Source: Archilochus colubris (Eukaryota > Chordata > Aves > Apodiformes > Trochilidae). Taken from it: a stretch of 64,000 nt of DNA. The notes beneath the pieces are model-generated. The model searched no databases and was not told where the DNA came from. It worked only from the letters and a program-made list of their open reading frames with translations. Positions 12,035-23,200 of this stretch are shown piece after piece. Each line of letters begins with the position of its first letter. The stretch's first letter is position 1. Location: the NCBI GenBank assembly GCA_023079485.1, contig CM041083.1, forward strand, positions 58,801,847 through 58,865,846, written 5' to 3'. A program made the position numbers and the translations under genes.

Positions 12035-14887
12035 ACCTGCTGCTGGGAGACAGAACTGGGCTAAGGAGGCCTTGGAGCCCACCTTGCTGTTGCAACAACA
12101 TGTGGCATCTTTGTTCAAATAAGGTTATAAATTGCCCTAAGCTCTTTTGTTTCCCTCAAGTGGCAGGCAAATGGGGGCGGGGTGGTGGGAGGGGAGAGGA
12201 CAACACCCCTGGGGAGAGATGGAGTAATTGATGGATTTGGGAGATGACACAGTGTGAATGGTGTTCGGTCCAGTGTTGTCCCTGAAAGATGTGAGCAGCA
12301 GGTTTAAAGACAGAAAATGTGACTTTTACCACTCATAGTGTCAGAGGGAGAAAATGTAAACTTTCACAGTTAGTTTAGGTCTTTAGCTTCTAAAGCAAAG
12401 GGCACCATGATAAGCTGGGTGTGGGGTCTGGAGCAGAGCTTTGTTGGTCATTTCTAGCTTGTGAATGCAGAGAGGCTTTCTCTTTGTAGGGAGAAGTCAG
12501 TTCCAGGAGAGTTTTGTCAGGAAGATACAGGAGCTGTAAACTGTAAAAAAAAAAAAAAAAAAAAAAAATTCTGGTAGATGAGCAAAATGATTAATTGAAT
12601 GCATCTAGATTTCATGCTGTCACAATTGTACAGCCAAAGTCTGCCTGTCTCTTAGAGCTGTTTTTTGTTGGGTTTTTTTTCCAAGCTGTTTGCAGACTTG
12701 AGAAACAGTAATGCATTGTTTACCCCATGTTTACTTCCAGGAGTTAATTCCAAAATAGGAGTTGGAAATAAACTCTTTGGAAGGTGCATGTTTGATTCTG
12801 GAACAGAAACCTGAAGTAAGGTATGAATTCCACAATAGATGCTGGTACCAGCAATACCATAAAGCAAGTGGGATCTTGAGAGGGTAGTTGCTGGCCAAGA
12901 ATTGTGTATTATTTTATGTTCCTAACAAAATCACTGACATTATAATACCTTTTAACACTAGATCCCCTCATATTTCCAAGAATGTTTCATTTTTGGGCTG
13001 TAATTAATTACATAATTTTCTGACACCCTAGGGGTTTTTAATGGCTTTACCAAAATTCCTATTCCTCTCTTTTCTTTCCAGACACTGCATACTTTAATTC
13101 CTGAAATACAGAAACTTTGTCCAGAAAATAGGAACAAGTGTTCTGGCTTGATTACAAGTGTTAGGGTTTAACCTCCAGTTTTTCAGTCAAGTTTATTGTT
13201 TTTCAGCCATCCAGGTTTCAACCATTTTTTGCTTTTTCTTTATACTAAATCATTTTAATTGGAACAGTTTCCTTCTCCATCTCATTCCATCAAGGAAGTT
13301 TTTGGTCCAGGAACACAGAAAAGCAGGCAATTTGACTGCAGTGAGCCAAAGCCTCCTGTCTGGATATTTTGATGTAGAATCATTTTTCTACAAATTTGGG
13401 TTGAGCAATCCCTCACCAATAGAAGATTTATCAATATACACCAGTCACTGAGAATCTATCAATATCAATGTTTATTATTATCTTCCATAAATAGGAACAG
13501 TTCTGTCTGTTAATCCAAAATGCTGCTTTAAACCTGATTACCACAGTTCACCTCGACTTAGTTACTTGGGCAGGTCCAATCTGAATAAATACAAGCAAAA
13601 TTCAGTTCCTACAAAACAGTTCATATATAAACTGTGCTGGAAACCCTAATTTTCATTTCAAATCAGGCCAAGCAGTCCTCAAGATTCTGTAATAGAGTTT
13701 TCACCAGTACCAGTTAATAGACTTTAAAATACCACAGGTTAGTGGGTGAGGAGGACCCAGAATAATCAATAAGTTACAACTCTTTACTGATGTAATGTGG
13801 TGGTGTGGAGGGACTATTTGGCCCGGTTATGATTAGCAACAGTTTAAGATTTAACTCAAGATTTTAATTCAAGGGTTTAATTGGAGCTGGACTTAATCAT
13901 TAACCAATATGCTAACAATTATATAAAAGGAGATGCTATCATTAAAACAGCGACTTGCTTACAGGTTTGAGGATGAGAAAAACCACATGAACTTATTCCA
14001 ATGTACCCTAAATAAAAGTATATCTGTACGTAGGTATAAACACAAAACATACAAACATATGTAGACAGAAATATTTGGATCCAATGAAAGATGTATAAGG
14101 ACACTCACACTTGTGAGAGCAAAGGTGTACGTCCAAATAAAAAGATAGGTAGAGAAGGGGATGGAAGAGGCTGGCCTGTAGTTAAATTTTCTCTCTTCTA
14201 AAGTTCAGAATAAGCACAATGCATTCCTCAGTGGGCTGTAGTTGAGACTCGAGGAGGATGACTCCTCCTGGTCTTCTGTCAGCTTTCTGTCAGGCAGTCC
14301 TCAAGGATTTAGTGCCTGAGGTGTCCCACCTCAGGGGAGATGCTGGTCACAGCCCACTGCCATCCAGGAGAGCTCAAATAGTCTCACTTAAAATAACTTT
14401 TTGTAGGGTCCAAGTGAATTGACATTTGTCAGGTACTTTCTCCATTTTTTTTTCCTACTCCCTAGTACTTTCTATTAGTTGAGGGAACATTGCCAGATTT
14501 ACAAATAGCTCTGACCCTCAGCCCAGGTACAGGTGTACCAGGCTGTCAGGAGGTGATGGATTGTTATTCCCACTCCCAAAGGATAGGGGAGGCAGGAGCC
14601 AGGCAAATCAGGGGAGTGCCTTAATGCTCTGGTCTCATGAATTTCACAGTCTATGGAAGAAGCAGGAACCTGTCACAAAATGGGTACTTTAAAGCTCTGT
14701 TTCTCTGCCTTTTGCCATCCACATTCATCCTCTTTTGACTTGTACCCCAGAGAGGGGGGGAATCACATCACACCCTGCACCTGAAGTGCAAGAAAGGCAA
14801 AACCCCTTTCATTCAGAAGGGTGGAGGAGGGGGGGATTTCACTACCATAGTAATGGACCTGCTAACATTGATTCTCCAGAAAACAGC
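12035..14887. other. Intergenic, nothing recognised apart from an A-run
   Basis: This is the tail-to-tail spacer between KIAA1549 and TMEM213. It includes a 24-base A-run at 12545-12568 and a G-rich patch near 12175-12200. I see no exon, RNA gene or identifiable transposon. Confidence 0.5.
12545..12568 (+). repeat. Poly(A) run, 24 bases
   Basis: An uninterrupted run of A. No recognisable SINE or LINE body precedes it, so it is treated as a simple repeat. Confidence 0.9.
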
Positions 14888-14893
14888 TTTATT
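14888..14893 (-). promoter_or_regulatory. TMEM213: Candidate TMEM213 poly(A) signal
   Basis: TTTATT on the plus strand reads AATAAA on the minus strand, 384-389 bases past the TMEM213 stop codon. It is the first canonical hexamer I noticed downstream, so the 3' UTR would be about 0.4 kb. Its use is inferred. Confidence 0.45.
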
Positions 14894-15276
14894 TGCCCAC
14901 TTTCTGTTACAAAGTCAAAGGTTAGGTACTGGGTTGGCTTAAAGCAGTGTGCTATAGACTGGTAACTGGTCCTTCAGTGTCTCATCACTGCTGATGCTCT
15001 CACATGAAAGCATGAAGGTGCTCAGGGAACAGGTCTTCTGTGCACTAAGACATATGTGATGGTTGGCAGGGACTTGCCTGCTCCCCACCATGACTGGCAG
15101 CTCTGACCTGCTGGGGAGAGCAAAGCCACAGCAGGTATCCTGCTTAGATCTGGCCTCTTTTGGTCGAAGATATGTTCCCTTTCTTATTTGTTTCTTAGGA
15201 AATGATTGAAATGCTTTGGCAGTCCACCTGCACCTCCCTGTTCCCAGATGCTGCTTGCTTGCTGGTGTGCCTTGCT

Positions 15277-15446
15277 TCAGGCTGCCAAATATTTGGGTTC
15301 ATCAGGCCGGAGATTCATCAGCTTGTCCATGCAGAGCAGGATGAGGGTCAGAAACCAGAGGCTCCAGCCAACAGCTGCTGCAATCCACCCATAATCATCC
15401 ACACCCGTCCGGCAGCACACGGCTGCTTGAGCACAGAAGTTCACGT
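15277..15446 (-). CDS. TMEM213: TMEM213 exon 3 (Cys motif, membrane helix, stop)
   Basis: The acceptor on the minus strand is TTTGTCACCAG ending at 15447. The exon starts at 15446 with AC, completing an AAC (Asn) codon with the A that ends exon 2. It encodes [20 protein letters not shown], the hydrophobic helix through LILLC and the tail ending KYLAA, then TGA at 15279-15277. It is the most conserved part of the protein. Confidence 0.95.
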
Positions 15447-18400
15447 CTGGTGACAAAGAAATGAAGTTAGCTAATGATGGGAGGCCAAGTGTGTTAACAA
15501 GTTTTCTTTGCAAGTGAGACAGTGATTTCACTCTCTGCCCCCTGACCTGTCACTCTGCCTTGGCATCTGTCCCTCAAGCCCCACGCTTATCCTGGGGAAT
15601 GGCAATTTTTTATTTCATCTTGATTTCTTAAAGACTTGGTCATCCCTCTCTGGCCAAACACCTGAGCCCTCCTACTGCTGTGCTCAGCATTACTGAAATC
15701 TTTTAAAATACCTACTTAGCATCTGCTCAGTCAGTTTTAGGAAGGCAGTATGATAGAAGTAGCTAGTTAGAATTAAAAATAAATCTGGGGGAAAGAAAGC
15801 TTCATGCAAGAGTAAGAGTCTCTAGCAGAGTCACCTTCAGCAGGATCTCCAATAGTTTACATGCCCAATACCTCTGCTGGCAGTAGAAGAAGTGATTGTT
15901 CTCTGCTGGGCTGTTAACAGTGACTTCCTTCTGTTTTGCAGTGGTTACAAGTACCACCATGGTACATGATTTAAAATGAAGTAATTTTTTAAAAAGTAAA
16001 GTAATTTAAAGTAATTCATTTTAAAATGAAGTAATTTTTAACAGTTCTGTATGTTTTCTCCTGAATCTTTTATATCTTTTTTGGTCTTGTTTAAAGCAGT
16101 TCCATTTCCTAAAGCCAATTAAGGAATATGTCATTAGTTGTTTCATTTATGCTGTTATTTAAAGGTATCTGCCATAATTCTTGCATCACAAGAGCACAGT
16201 GAAAATACTCAGCTCTGTGTCTGCATCCTGAGTCTTACAGTGGAAATATCACAGGCAGTCTGAAGGACCACAGTATCTTGACCCTTTGGGCTGGAATAGA
16301 AGCTAAGCATAAAATTTCAGCACCCAGGAGAACTGGGTCAGCCAGAACCACCTTGCATCTACGTGCATTGCACATTGACAGGCACAGAGCTTTGCTGCTG
16401 CAGAAAGTGGATGCCTCCTGAGCTTGGTGCAGAGCAGCCAGCTTCTTGCACCATTCCAGGGAAAAGCCAAGTGCAGGTGCTGCTCTGTGGCTCTCATTCA
16501 TAAGCATCAGGCAGGAGCAGGTTCCTGTGCATTGGCCTTCAGTGTACCCAGCACAGTTGCTGTCCTGCATCACAGCCTGCAGCTTCTCCCACAACAAAAG
16601 ATGTTTTGTATGTGTCCAGGAAAGAGAGAGGGATGCCTTCTGTGACATGCTTTGAAGTACCATACTTCTTGATGTAAACACTTTGAAAATACAAAATATG
16701 TCTCTCGAATCAGTATTTTTTCTGCTCTTTTTAAAATATACCAAACATTCTCAATTAATAGATTTTTTCCCCAAACTTAACTAGCTTCTGTTTTGTGTCA
16801 TGCTTGACAGGCACCTAAAGATAAGACTGCTTATCAGGTCGCCTCCTGGTACACGGTCCAAAGATAATAAATTTAGCAAGGTAATAAGGACTGAAAAATA
16901 GTAATAAATAAAAAAGAAGTTCTTGGGATGGCAAAATCCGTGTTATCTTTAGCAAGTCTGTGTGCCAGTGATTTATGAAAAGACAGAACCCCTTCTGCTG
17001 TATAAAAACTCCAAGAGAAAAAGGAGAAGCGGCGGCTCTTCTTCCCCCCCCCTTCTCTCTCACCACTTCGGCTACGGGACAGAAACAGCGGAGGAAAGGA
17101 AAAGCAGAGAACATCAACTCCCCCCACACTCCAGCCAGAGACCAGGATCGGAGACGGGATGGTGATAAAATCTTAATTGCTCCCTCGTTTTCTTTTCTTT
17201 TCTTAACTACTCTTCTCTGCAAAGTAACAAATCGTGTTTACCCTTTATTAAAAGTGATATTTTGTTTCCCCTTTCCTAAAATAAATCCTTGTAACTGGCG
17301 TAAGTTTCAAAACGCGTTAGTGTGCAGTTTCCGTGCGTTTTCTCTTAGTGGCTGCATTTTCCTCATAATTGAAATATTAAAATAATAACTTGGATCACGA
17401 CACTTCTATAGGTACACATGCTATAATATGGGAAGTGCAGGACTATGGGTGTATTGGACATTGGGGATGGAAGAAGATTTTGGGAGAGCTGACAGGATCT
17501 CGGGTTGACTGGGACTGTCTGTTTGGGCAAGACCTCCTAGGGTGGGGGAAAGAGGTGCTCCTGAGAATCCACAGTTTGCCTACAGGCAGGCAGTCTGGCA
17601 GGGAGCTTTAGAACACACAAATTGAATTAGCTCTGAATTAGTCAGTTCCAAGCTATGAGGCATTGGAACAGGCTGCCCAGGGTAGTGGTGGAGTCATCAT
17701 CCCTGGAAGTATTTAGGAGTCACATAGACATTGTACTTAGGGATATGGCTTACTTAAGAACTTCTCAGTGTTAGCTTAACAGTTGGACTCAATGATCTAG
17801 GTGGTATTTTTCAACCAAGGTTATTCTGTGATTCTGTGATATGAGTCCATCTGAAGGTATTGAAGAGACTACCCTGGACATGCCAATGGGGGAGTCTTAG
17901 AAATGTGTCCTAGAGTTTCACCTGCAACTGAATCCTTGGTAACTGTGTATGAAACCAGACAACTCCTTTTCCAGGACAGTATCTCAGTATCACCTGGCTT
18001 TATAGTAGAAGTAATGATTTACAGAGACTTACTAAGACATGGTGCTTCGTACTCAGCTGCAAGTGTGGAGTTTGCCGAAAAACTGGAGATGTCTTCAGCT
18101 GCTGCTAGAAGGAAAGCACAGGAGAAAAGACAAGTGGGATTAGGAGAGCAATACTGGATATCAGGCATGAAATTCTGAAAGCCTTGCAGATGCCTGTAGG
18201 ATGGGAACAACTTGGTGGCAGGAGGTTCTTGCCCATATACCCTGCTACACCAAGGTATGTTTCCTCACTGTCAACACAGGCTCTAGAGGCCACCTGCTGC
18301 AGCACCAACTGTAAGGCACAGCTGGATCCCCCTGCCTCTGCCTGGCATGAGACTTCCACTCAGAGCTCGAGTCCTTTCATAAGCTGCAGAGGCAGAACGA

Positions 18401-20274
18401 ACAAGGACTGAAATGAGAGAGATCATTGAGTGTCATGGGGAGATTCATGGCCAGTGAGCTGTACATCTACCTCCTTTTGCCCTTAGAAAGCCTCAGGAAG
18501 CTTTGGCTTTGCTGCAGGTCAGGTGCAGCTGTGCCTGAAACTCATTGACCAGCTCAGACTGGAACATGCAACAGACAGAAATTAGTAAGGGAGGGGTTAC
18601 AGTGAAGGATTTGCCATTTTATCCCACTTCCTAGCTAGAATCAGAGCACAGTTGCAGTCTGGCATAGCTGTGAGGCTGGTCTCAGCCCTCTAAATCTGTA
18701 CAGGATGTCAGAGGCCAAAGCCTTCTTAGACCTCCTAGAGGTCCCCTTGCCCCTGAGCTTCAGGGTGCACCTTGTAGCACTGCAGAACCAGATGCATGGA
18801 GAGCTGCAGGATGCCTGCATGGGGACAACCCAGGTTGCTGTGGTCCCCATGGAGCAGCACCAGCATGTGCTGGGCTGAAGAAGGAAGGGAGACAAAAGAA
18901 ATGTCACCTCCTACTATGTGCTACTATGAGTGGTACAAGTTCAGCCAGGTGAAGTATCCCATGCTGAAATGGTGCCCTGCAGACAGCCATGAAGAGGCTA
19001 CAGGAGTAAGGACTCCTCCTGCATGCAGGTGGAGGGGCCCCAACATGCTGCTGGTCCACAGACCAGGCAGAGGCTATCAGAGAACTCTTTCCAGACAAAC
19101 CATTGCCCTGAGCTGGTGGTGTGTGATAGAGAAAAGCAGTTCCAGCTTGATTTCAGGAAGACTTCACAATAATGGTTCAGCTTCATTTTCAGCTTGGGAG
19201 AACAGAACAGATCAAGTTCTTTAACCAAACCTTTGTTTTGAGTTTGGTATTTTCCACGTAACAGCAAATAAACTGAAGTAGTGCTGCAGGACACGTTGTC
19301 CTTGGGGTCATCTGCTGCTGCCCAGCTTTGCATTTTGACCTGACTGAAGATCAGCAAGACCAGAGTTTTCCTTATGGCCACTGCCACACAGCCAAGTTCC
19401 CTTGGGCATCCTGTCCCAGGGAAAGGTCTGAGTACCCATTCCTCTTTCTGACTCTGCTAGGACTTGCTGAATGACCTTGGCCATAATTTGTTTTCTGAGT
19501 TAATAAGTACCTCATGGCAGCATTGGGAATAATCACTTAAAAACTGTGTGTAACTCATGGAAGAAAGTGATGCAGAATACAGAGTGTTGGTTCAGGTTTA
19601 TAGACTTTGTAGCCCAAAGGACAGGGCTAACCCTGTCAAAGCTAACCCATCTTTGAACAACTGCCAGGTCTCAAATGGTGATGATTTACAAATGAAAGCA
19701 GCAACCTAATGGGAAAAAAACAGCTTACAGGTCTCATTTTTTTTTAGGAATCTTCTTCAATTAAGGGGGCACCAAAGCCAGATTTCCTGAAAAAAGCACC
19801 TAATAAAAGCTAAACTGGACTACAGCGAGTCTCTTGGGTGGAATTTCAAATAGTCCCTTGCCTAAGTAAACACATAAAAGCTGAGTAACTGTGATCTCGA
19901 ATCTCCTTGCCATTTAATGGAGCAACCTGCGTCTCAGTCACATTTACAGTGGATCTGTAAATAGCTGGCAAAAGCACATCTCTTCAGAAAGCTGCTGTGA
20001 TCAATCACATCAAGTAATTCTCATTAGCATTAATCAGTTCCAGCTCTTTCATTTTTTCAGCTGAGACAAGGGAGCCCCCTTTGTTTTTAAAGAACAAATC
20101 AGTGTCAGTGGGCAATACATTTAGGTATTTAGGGGGGAAGAAAGGAGGGGAAGGCAGGTTATAGGAATCAGAGCATGAGAGAAGAGAAATACCTGCTGAG
20201 CAGGAATAGTGGAGAGTGGTGGTGAAGAAGAACACAGCAAAGGCTGCCAAGGGCTCACAGGAGAAATGCTTCAT
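15277..20274 (-). CDS. TMEM213: TMEM213, whole coding span (3 exons)
   Basis: Joining minus-strand exons 20274-20193, 18104-18033 and 15446-15277 gives 82+72+170 nt, or 107 residues plus stop, which I recall as the length of human TMEM213. Both introns are phase 1, so the exons fit in frame. The protein has an N-terminal signal peptide ([17 protein letters not shown]..., cleavage plausibly after SCSA), a short Ser/Asn-rich lumenal or extracellular part with sequon NST, a Cys-rich motif ([16 protein letters not shown]), and one membrane helix ([20 protein letters not shown]). A charged C-tail reads [16 protein letters not shown]. It is therefore a small type I-like membrane protein. Function is unknown. 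Mammalian TMEM213 is reported mainly in kidney. It is divergent to ATP6V0A4. Confidence 0.93.
15971..16039. repeat. 19-bp AT-rich direct repeat, 50-bp period
   Basis: TTAAAATGAAGTAATTTTT occurs at 15971-15989 and again at 16021-16039. Related GTAATTTAAAGTAATT lies in between, so the whole stretch looks like a decayed tandem duplication. It lies inside TMEM213 intron 2. Confidence 0.8.
16795..17345 (+). other. CpG-rich TATA/AATAAA patch: possible solo LTR or intronic promoter
   Basis: Within AT-rich intron there is TATAAAA at about 17001. A GC/CpG-rich stretch follows with GCGGCGGC, CGGCTACGGG, CAGCGGAGG and GATCGGAGACGGG, up to about 17160. AATAAA lies at about 17281-17286, and more CpGs (GGCGTAAG, AACGCGTTAG, CCGTGCG) follow to about 17340. 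TATA, then R-like sequence, then AATAAA is the arrangement of a retroviral LTR, and CpG density far exceeds the flanks. I could not find terminal TG/CA with target-site duplications, so edges are guesses. The alternative is a promoter for an unannotated transcript. Confidence 0.35.
17650..17842 (+). mobile_element. CR1 3'-end fragment
   Basis: It contains GAGGCATTGGAACAGGCTGCC, CAGGGTAGTGGTGGAGTCA, ATCCCTGGAAGTATTTAGG, a diverged GTTGGACTCAATGATCTAGG and the tail ATTCTGTGATTCTGTGA. It is antisense to TMEM213, inside intron 2, just 3' (in genome coordinates) of the CpG-rich patch. It is diverged, so an older insertion. Confidence 0.88.
18033..18104 (-). CDS. TMEM213: TMEM213 exon 2 (small linker exon)
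   Basis: A 72-nt phase 1-1 exon on the minus strand between a pyrimidine-rich acceptor (GCTTTCCTTCTAG, ending at 18105) and donor GTAAGT (18032-18027). It encodes [23 protein letters not shown] plus the A of the next Asn codon. The N-S-T sequon and the CL-N-V-N-F-C junction with exon 3 match my memory of the mammalian protein. The acceptor is a TAG CAG CAG triplet, so the true start may be 18104, 18101 or 18098; all three keep the frame. Confidence 0.9.
18099..18107 (-). promoter_or_regulatory. TMEM213: Triple NAG tandem splice acceptor of TMEM213 exon 2
   Basis: On the minus strand the acceptor reads TAGCAGCAG, three NAG triplets in a row after a good pyrimidine tract. Tandem NAGNAG acceptors are known to give 3-nt splice variants. 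Here zero, one or two Ala codons could be lost next to the signal peptide cleavage region. Confidence 0.7.
18105..20192 (-). other. TMEM213: TMEM213 intron 1
   Basis: A 2.1 kb intron with consensus ends on the minus strand. It contains a plus-strand open stretch (18639-18878) whose peptide looks protein-like but is unidentified. No named repeat is seen. Confidence 0.75.
20193..20274 (-). CDS. TMEM213: TMEM213 exon 1 (start codon, signal peptide)
   Basis: ATG at 20274-20272 opens a hydrophobic leader, [24 protein letters not shown], and the exon ends in phase 1 before donor GTATTT at 20192. The ending LHYSCSA resembles the corresponding LHSACSA of mammals. An in-frame ATG 36 codons upstream (20382) exists but would bury the signal peptide behind a non-hydrophobic stretch, so the shorter start is chosen. 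The upstream context GGC at -3 to -1 is acceptable. Confidence 0.85.
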
Positions 20275-23200
20275 GCCGAGGGTCCAGCTCCCACCTGAGC
20301 AGCTGCACAGCTCAGATCTCTGTAGCTCTGGTTCAGCAAACCCTGGGCAAGCCGAGTGTGCAAGGCAGAGAGGGTGGAGCAAAGGAGTTTCCTGCTACCA
20401 GGACATCTTGAACTTTCCTGCCACAACAGGGTGAAGGAAGGGAAGGGCTCCGACCAAATGCTGAGGCAGGTGAAGGGCCCCTGAAGGTCAAGCCTGAGGG
20501 TTTCTCCCCAGAATCTGGAGGGAGGGAAGGCTTCTGGAGCTGACCCAAACAGTCCCAGGCAGATTCTGACTCTCCTTTTGGTCCTGTGAGGATGGTCGAG
20601 TAGAGCTAGAAAGAAGCAGAGGATCAGAGTAGAGAATTTGTCTTCCTGTTTGACTTTGATTTTGCATGTTTGGTGGCTTAACACCTCACCTTGCCCAAAG
20701 CTGCCCATCGGTAGTGATTTTTTTGGAAGGGCTACATGTAAGCCTTGGAAACAAGTAGTCTTTGGTCATGCTGGAACTGTAGCTGATGAGTTAACATAAG
20801 GTATATGTTTCAGTCTAGAAATGAGGATGAAACCAGTTGCTTTGTGTAGGCTGCCAAGAGCTATCTATGGCAGGGTAGCAATGGCCTTAAGAGGCTGTGT
20901 TGGGTTAGGGGCTGGCATCAGCTCAAGCCTGGGGAGAAGCTGTTCTTCTGCTCAGAAGCTGTTACTGCTGTTCCCACCCTGTGAGCACAGTGGCATCACT
21001 GTCTCCATCACTCCTGTGCAATGTGATGCTGAAAAAGCTTTTTCTCCTTCTCTTGTCATTACAGCTACTCCTTCTTGGCATAGACAAAGCCAGGAGCTGC
21101 ACCTTCCCACTAACACAGTTCTTATTAGGAGAGCTACTGGCAAAATTATAGTGGCTGGAGGGCAGGTTTTTTTTTTCTATAATCCTGGCTGGAAAAGCCA
21201 CACTGTTGAAGTGTTTGTGGTGTTGTCCTGGTCTGATGAGCACTGCATGTTGTTGCAGCTCCCCAGGCTGCTGACTATGTTTGCATCTATCTTTGACCCA
21301 CCATGATCTCCTTGCTAGAGAAAACTTCAGGTATTTAATCAGACAAGGAGGCACTGGGAGAGGTGGGCTCAGTGAGGACCAGGCTGCTGATGCTCTTCAG
21401 CATTGGTCACTTGTGGTTTTGGGTACGTGTGTGAGAACGAAGCTGTCTGGAGCCTGTTCTGAATGCACAGCCATCCTTTGGGAGGCAAGGGGGGGAGGCA
21501 ACAGTCCTGATAGGATGGAGAGTATTTAGTAATTTTCTCTTTTTTTTTTTTTCCCCCTTCATGCTGCTGAAACCTGCAGGGAGGGGAGTAATAGACATCC
21601 CATGGGAACTGTGGTGAGCTTTATACAAGAGGGTGCTGCTGTGAGGTTGGTTTGGCCTCCCTTTGCTGGAGGGGAAAACCCAAGTAGACTTTTCCCTGCC
21701 CAGCATTTCTGTGGGGTGAACTCACTTGTTCTCCCCACTGACCACCCCTCACCACCAAAGCCACTCTGCTCCCTTCCAGCTGTGAATGCTTCCATGATGC
21801 AGCAGGAGGGTCCCCCCAAGAAATGGCTGAGCTGCAGCTGAAATGGGTGTGTTCACCCTCCTGGTGTCCCTGTTTTTTGTGTCAACAAGCCAGTGGGGCT
21901 GGCAGCCTTAGAGCTGTGTGAACTGGTCTGCTCCTGTGGGGGTGCTGGGCCCTGTCCTTGGCTGGTACCTGAGGGGTGACCCAAGGTGTGTCATGCTCAG
22001 TTGGCAGCCAGGCTGGGTGTGTGGTCCACATCTCTCATGGCCTCAGTAAACATGAGCCATGGCAGGAGAGATGCTGCAGAAACACTCTGACTGCTCAGGG
22101 TTGCTTGAAATTAGGCTACTGGATGCTCTCATCTCTGCCCCATTTCAGTATCTTAAGTATTTTCATGCTAGTTTTTTTAATGTGTATTTTACTCTGAGCC
22201 CTCTGTTGCATCAAAACCAAAAACTCAGCTCTTTGTGAGAGAAAAGGCACTCTGCTTCCTTCCAGCTTCACCTTTCCCTCCTAAATTTCTTGCCTGTGAT
22301 TCCTGCTGAAAGTTGACTCAGCAGTTGGTTTTGCAAAAATAATGAGTACAGAAGAGCTCCGTGCAGCACAAAATGTTTGAGGGGAAATGAGAAGACAAAA
22401 CCACTCTGCTGCTGTGTGAATGATTCAATTTGTAATGAAATGTCCTTTGAATTTTAACTATTACTTAAATATTCTCTGCCAGCTTGCAGGCAAACATACC
22501 CACTTCTGAGGGACCGAAAACATTTTTCACAATTAACACAATGTATTTCTTTTCCTTTCCAAAATATATTCCCTCTGTGGTTCAGAAAGGGCCTGCTCCA
22601 AAGTATCCTGAAGCAGTGAACAGGCTGTGTTTGGCTTCAGTGGTTTTAGGATCAGACTGGAAATAAAGTCTGTGCTTGGTAAGTTCAGATACAATGGGAG
22701 CCCTACAGAATCATCTCCTGACACAGATTTGCATGTGTTTCATTTCTTCTGTGTAACACATTCATATTTCTGTGCTGTGAATGCCTGGAGAATGGTAAGA
22801 CTCACCAAAGCCTTCCTCTAGCTTGGTTTCTGTGTGTTGTGTGAAGGTTTGTGTCCCCAGGGATGCCCTCACACTGGAGGCATAACTGCAGCACCAGCAG
22901 AGATGGGGTCTTCCTCTCCTCAGGTTCCATGCAGGCAGGACTCCACTTACTCTAAAATTAGGGCTCTCCCCACACCTACCTTTGGAAATTCTTCCACAAT
23001 GTGTAGAGCCACTGGTCAGATTTTTCTGGTGATTGTGAAGGAGGCAATACCTTCCATTTGGCAATACCTATACCATTTTGTGCTACAGAGATGGAGTTTT
23101 ATGATGACAAATGTATTACCCTTGACATATCACCACCAGCTGTGGCTATCAGAAAGTTGTTACCCTTATCACACACGTACACACTGACTCTGTCTATATA

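Larger units (their letters stand above)
15447..18032 (-). other. TMEM213: TMEM213 intron 2
   Basis: A 2.6 kb intron. It holds a 19-bp AT-rich direct repeat (15971-16039), a CpG-rich TATA/AATAAA patch (about 16.8-17.3 kb) and a CR1 tail (17.65-17.84 kb). An open frame of 169 codons on the minus strand (16235-16744) has no family signature and is not called. Confidence 0.75.

Noticed and set aside
16235..16744. 169-codon open frame on the minus strand in TMEM213 intron 2
   Set aside because: Low-complexity residue mix, no domain or membrane pattern, no splice context, and no matching neighbour. Probably chance in a stop-poor stretch.
20275..20382. Upstream in-frame ATG extending TMEM213 by 36 residues
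   Set aside because: The extension is not hydrophobic and would hide the signal peptide. The inner Met gives 107 residues, matching the family length.
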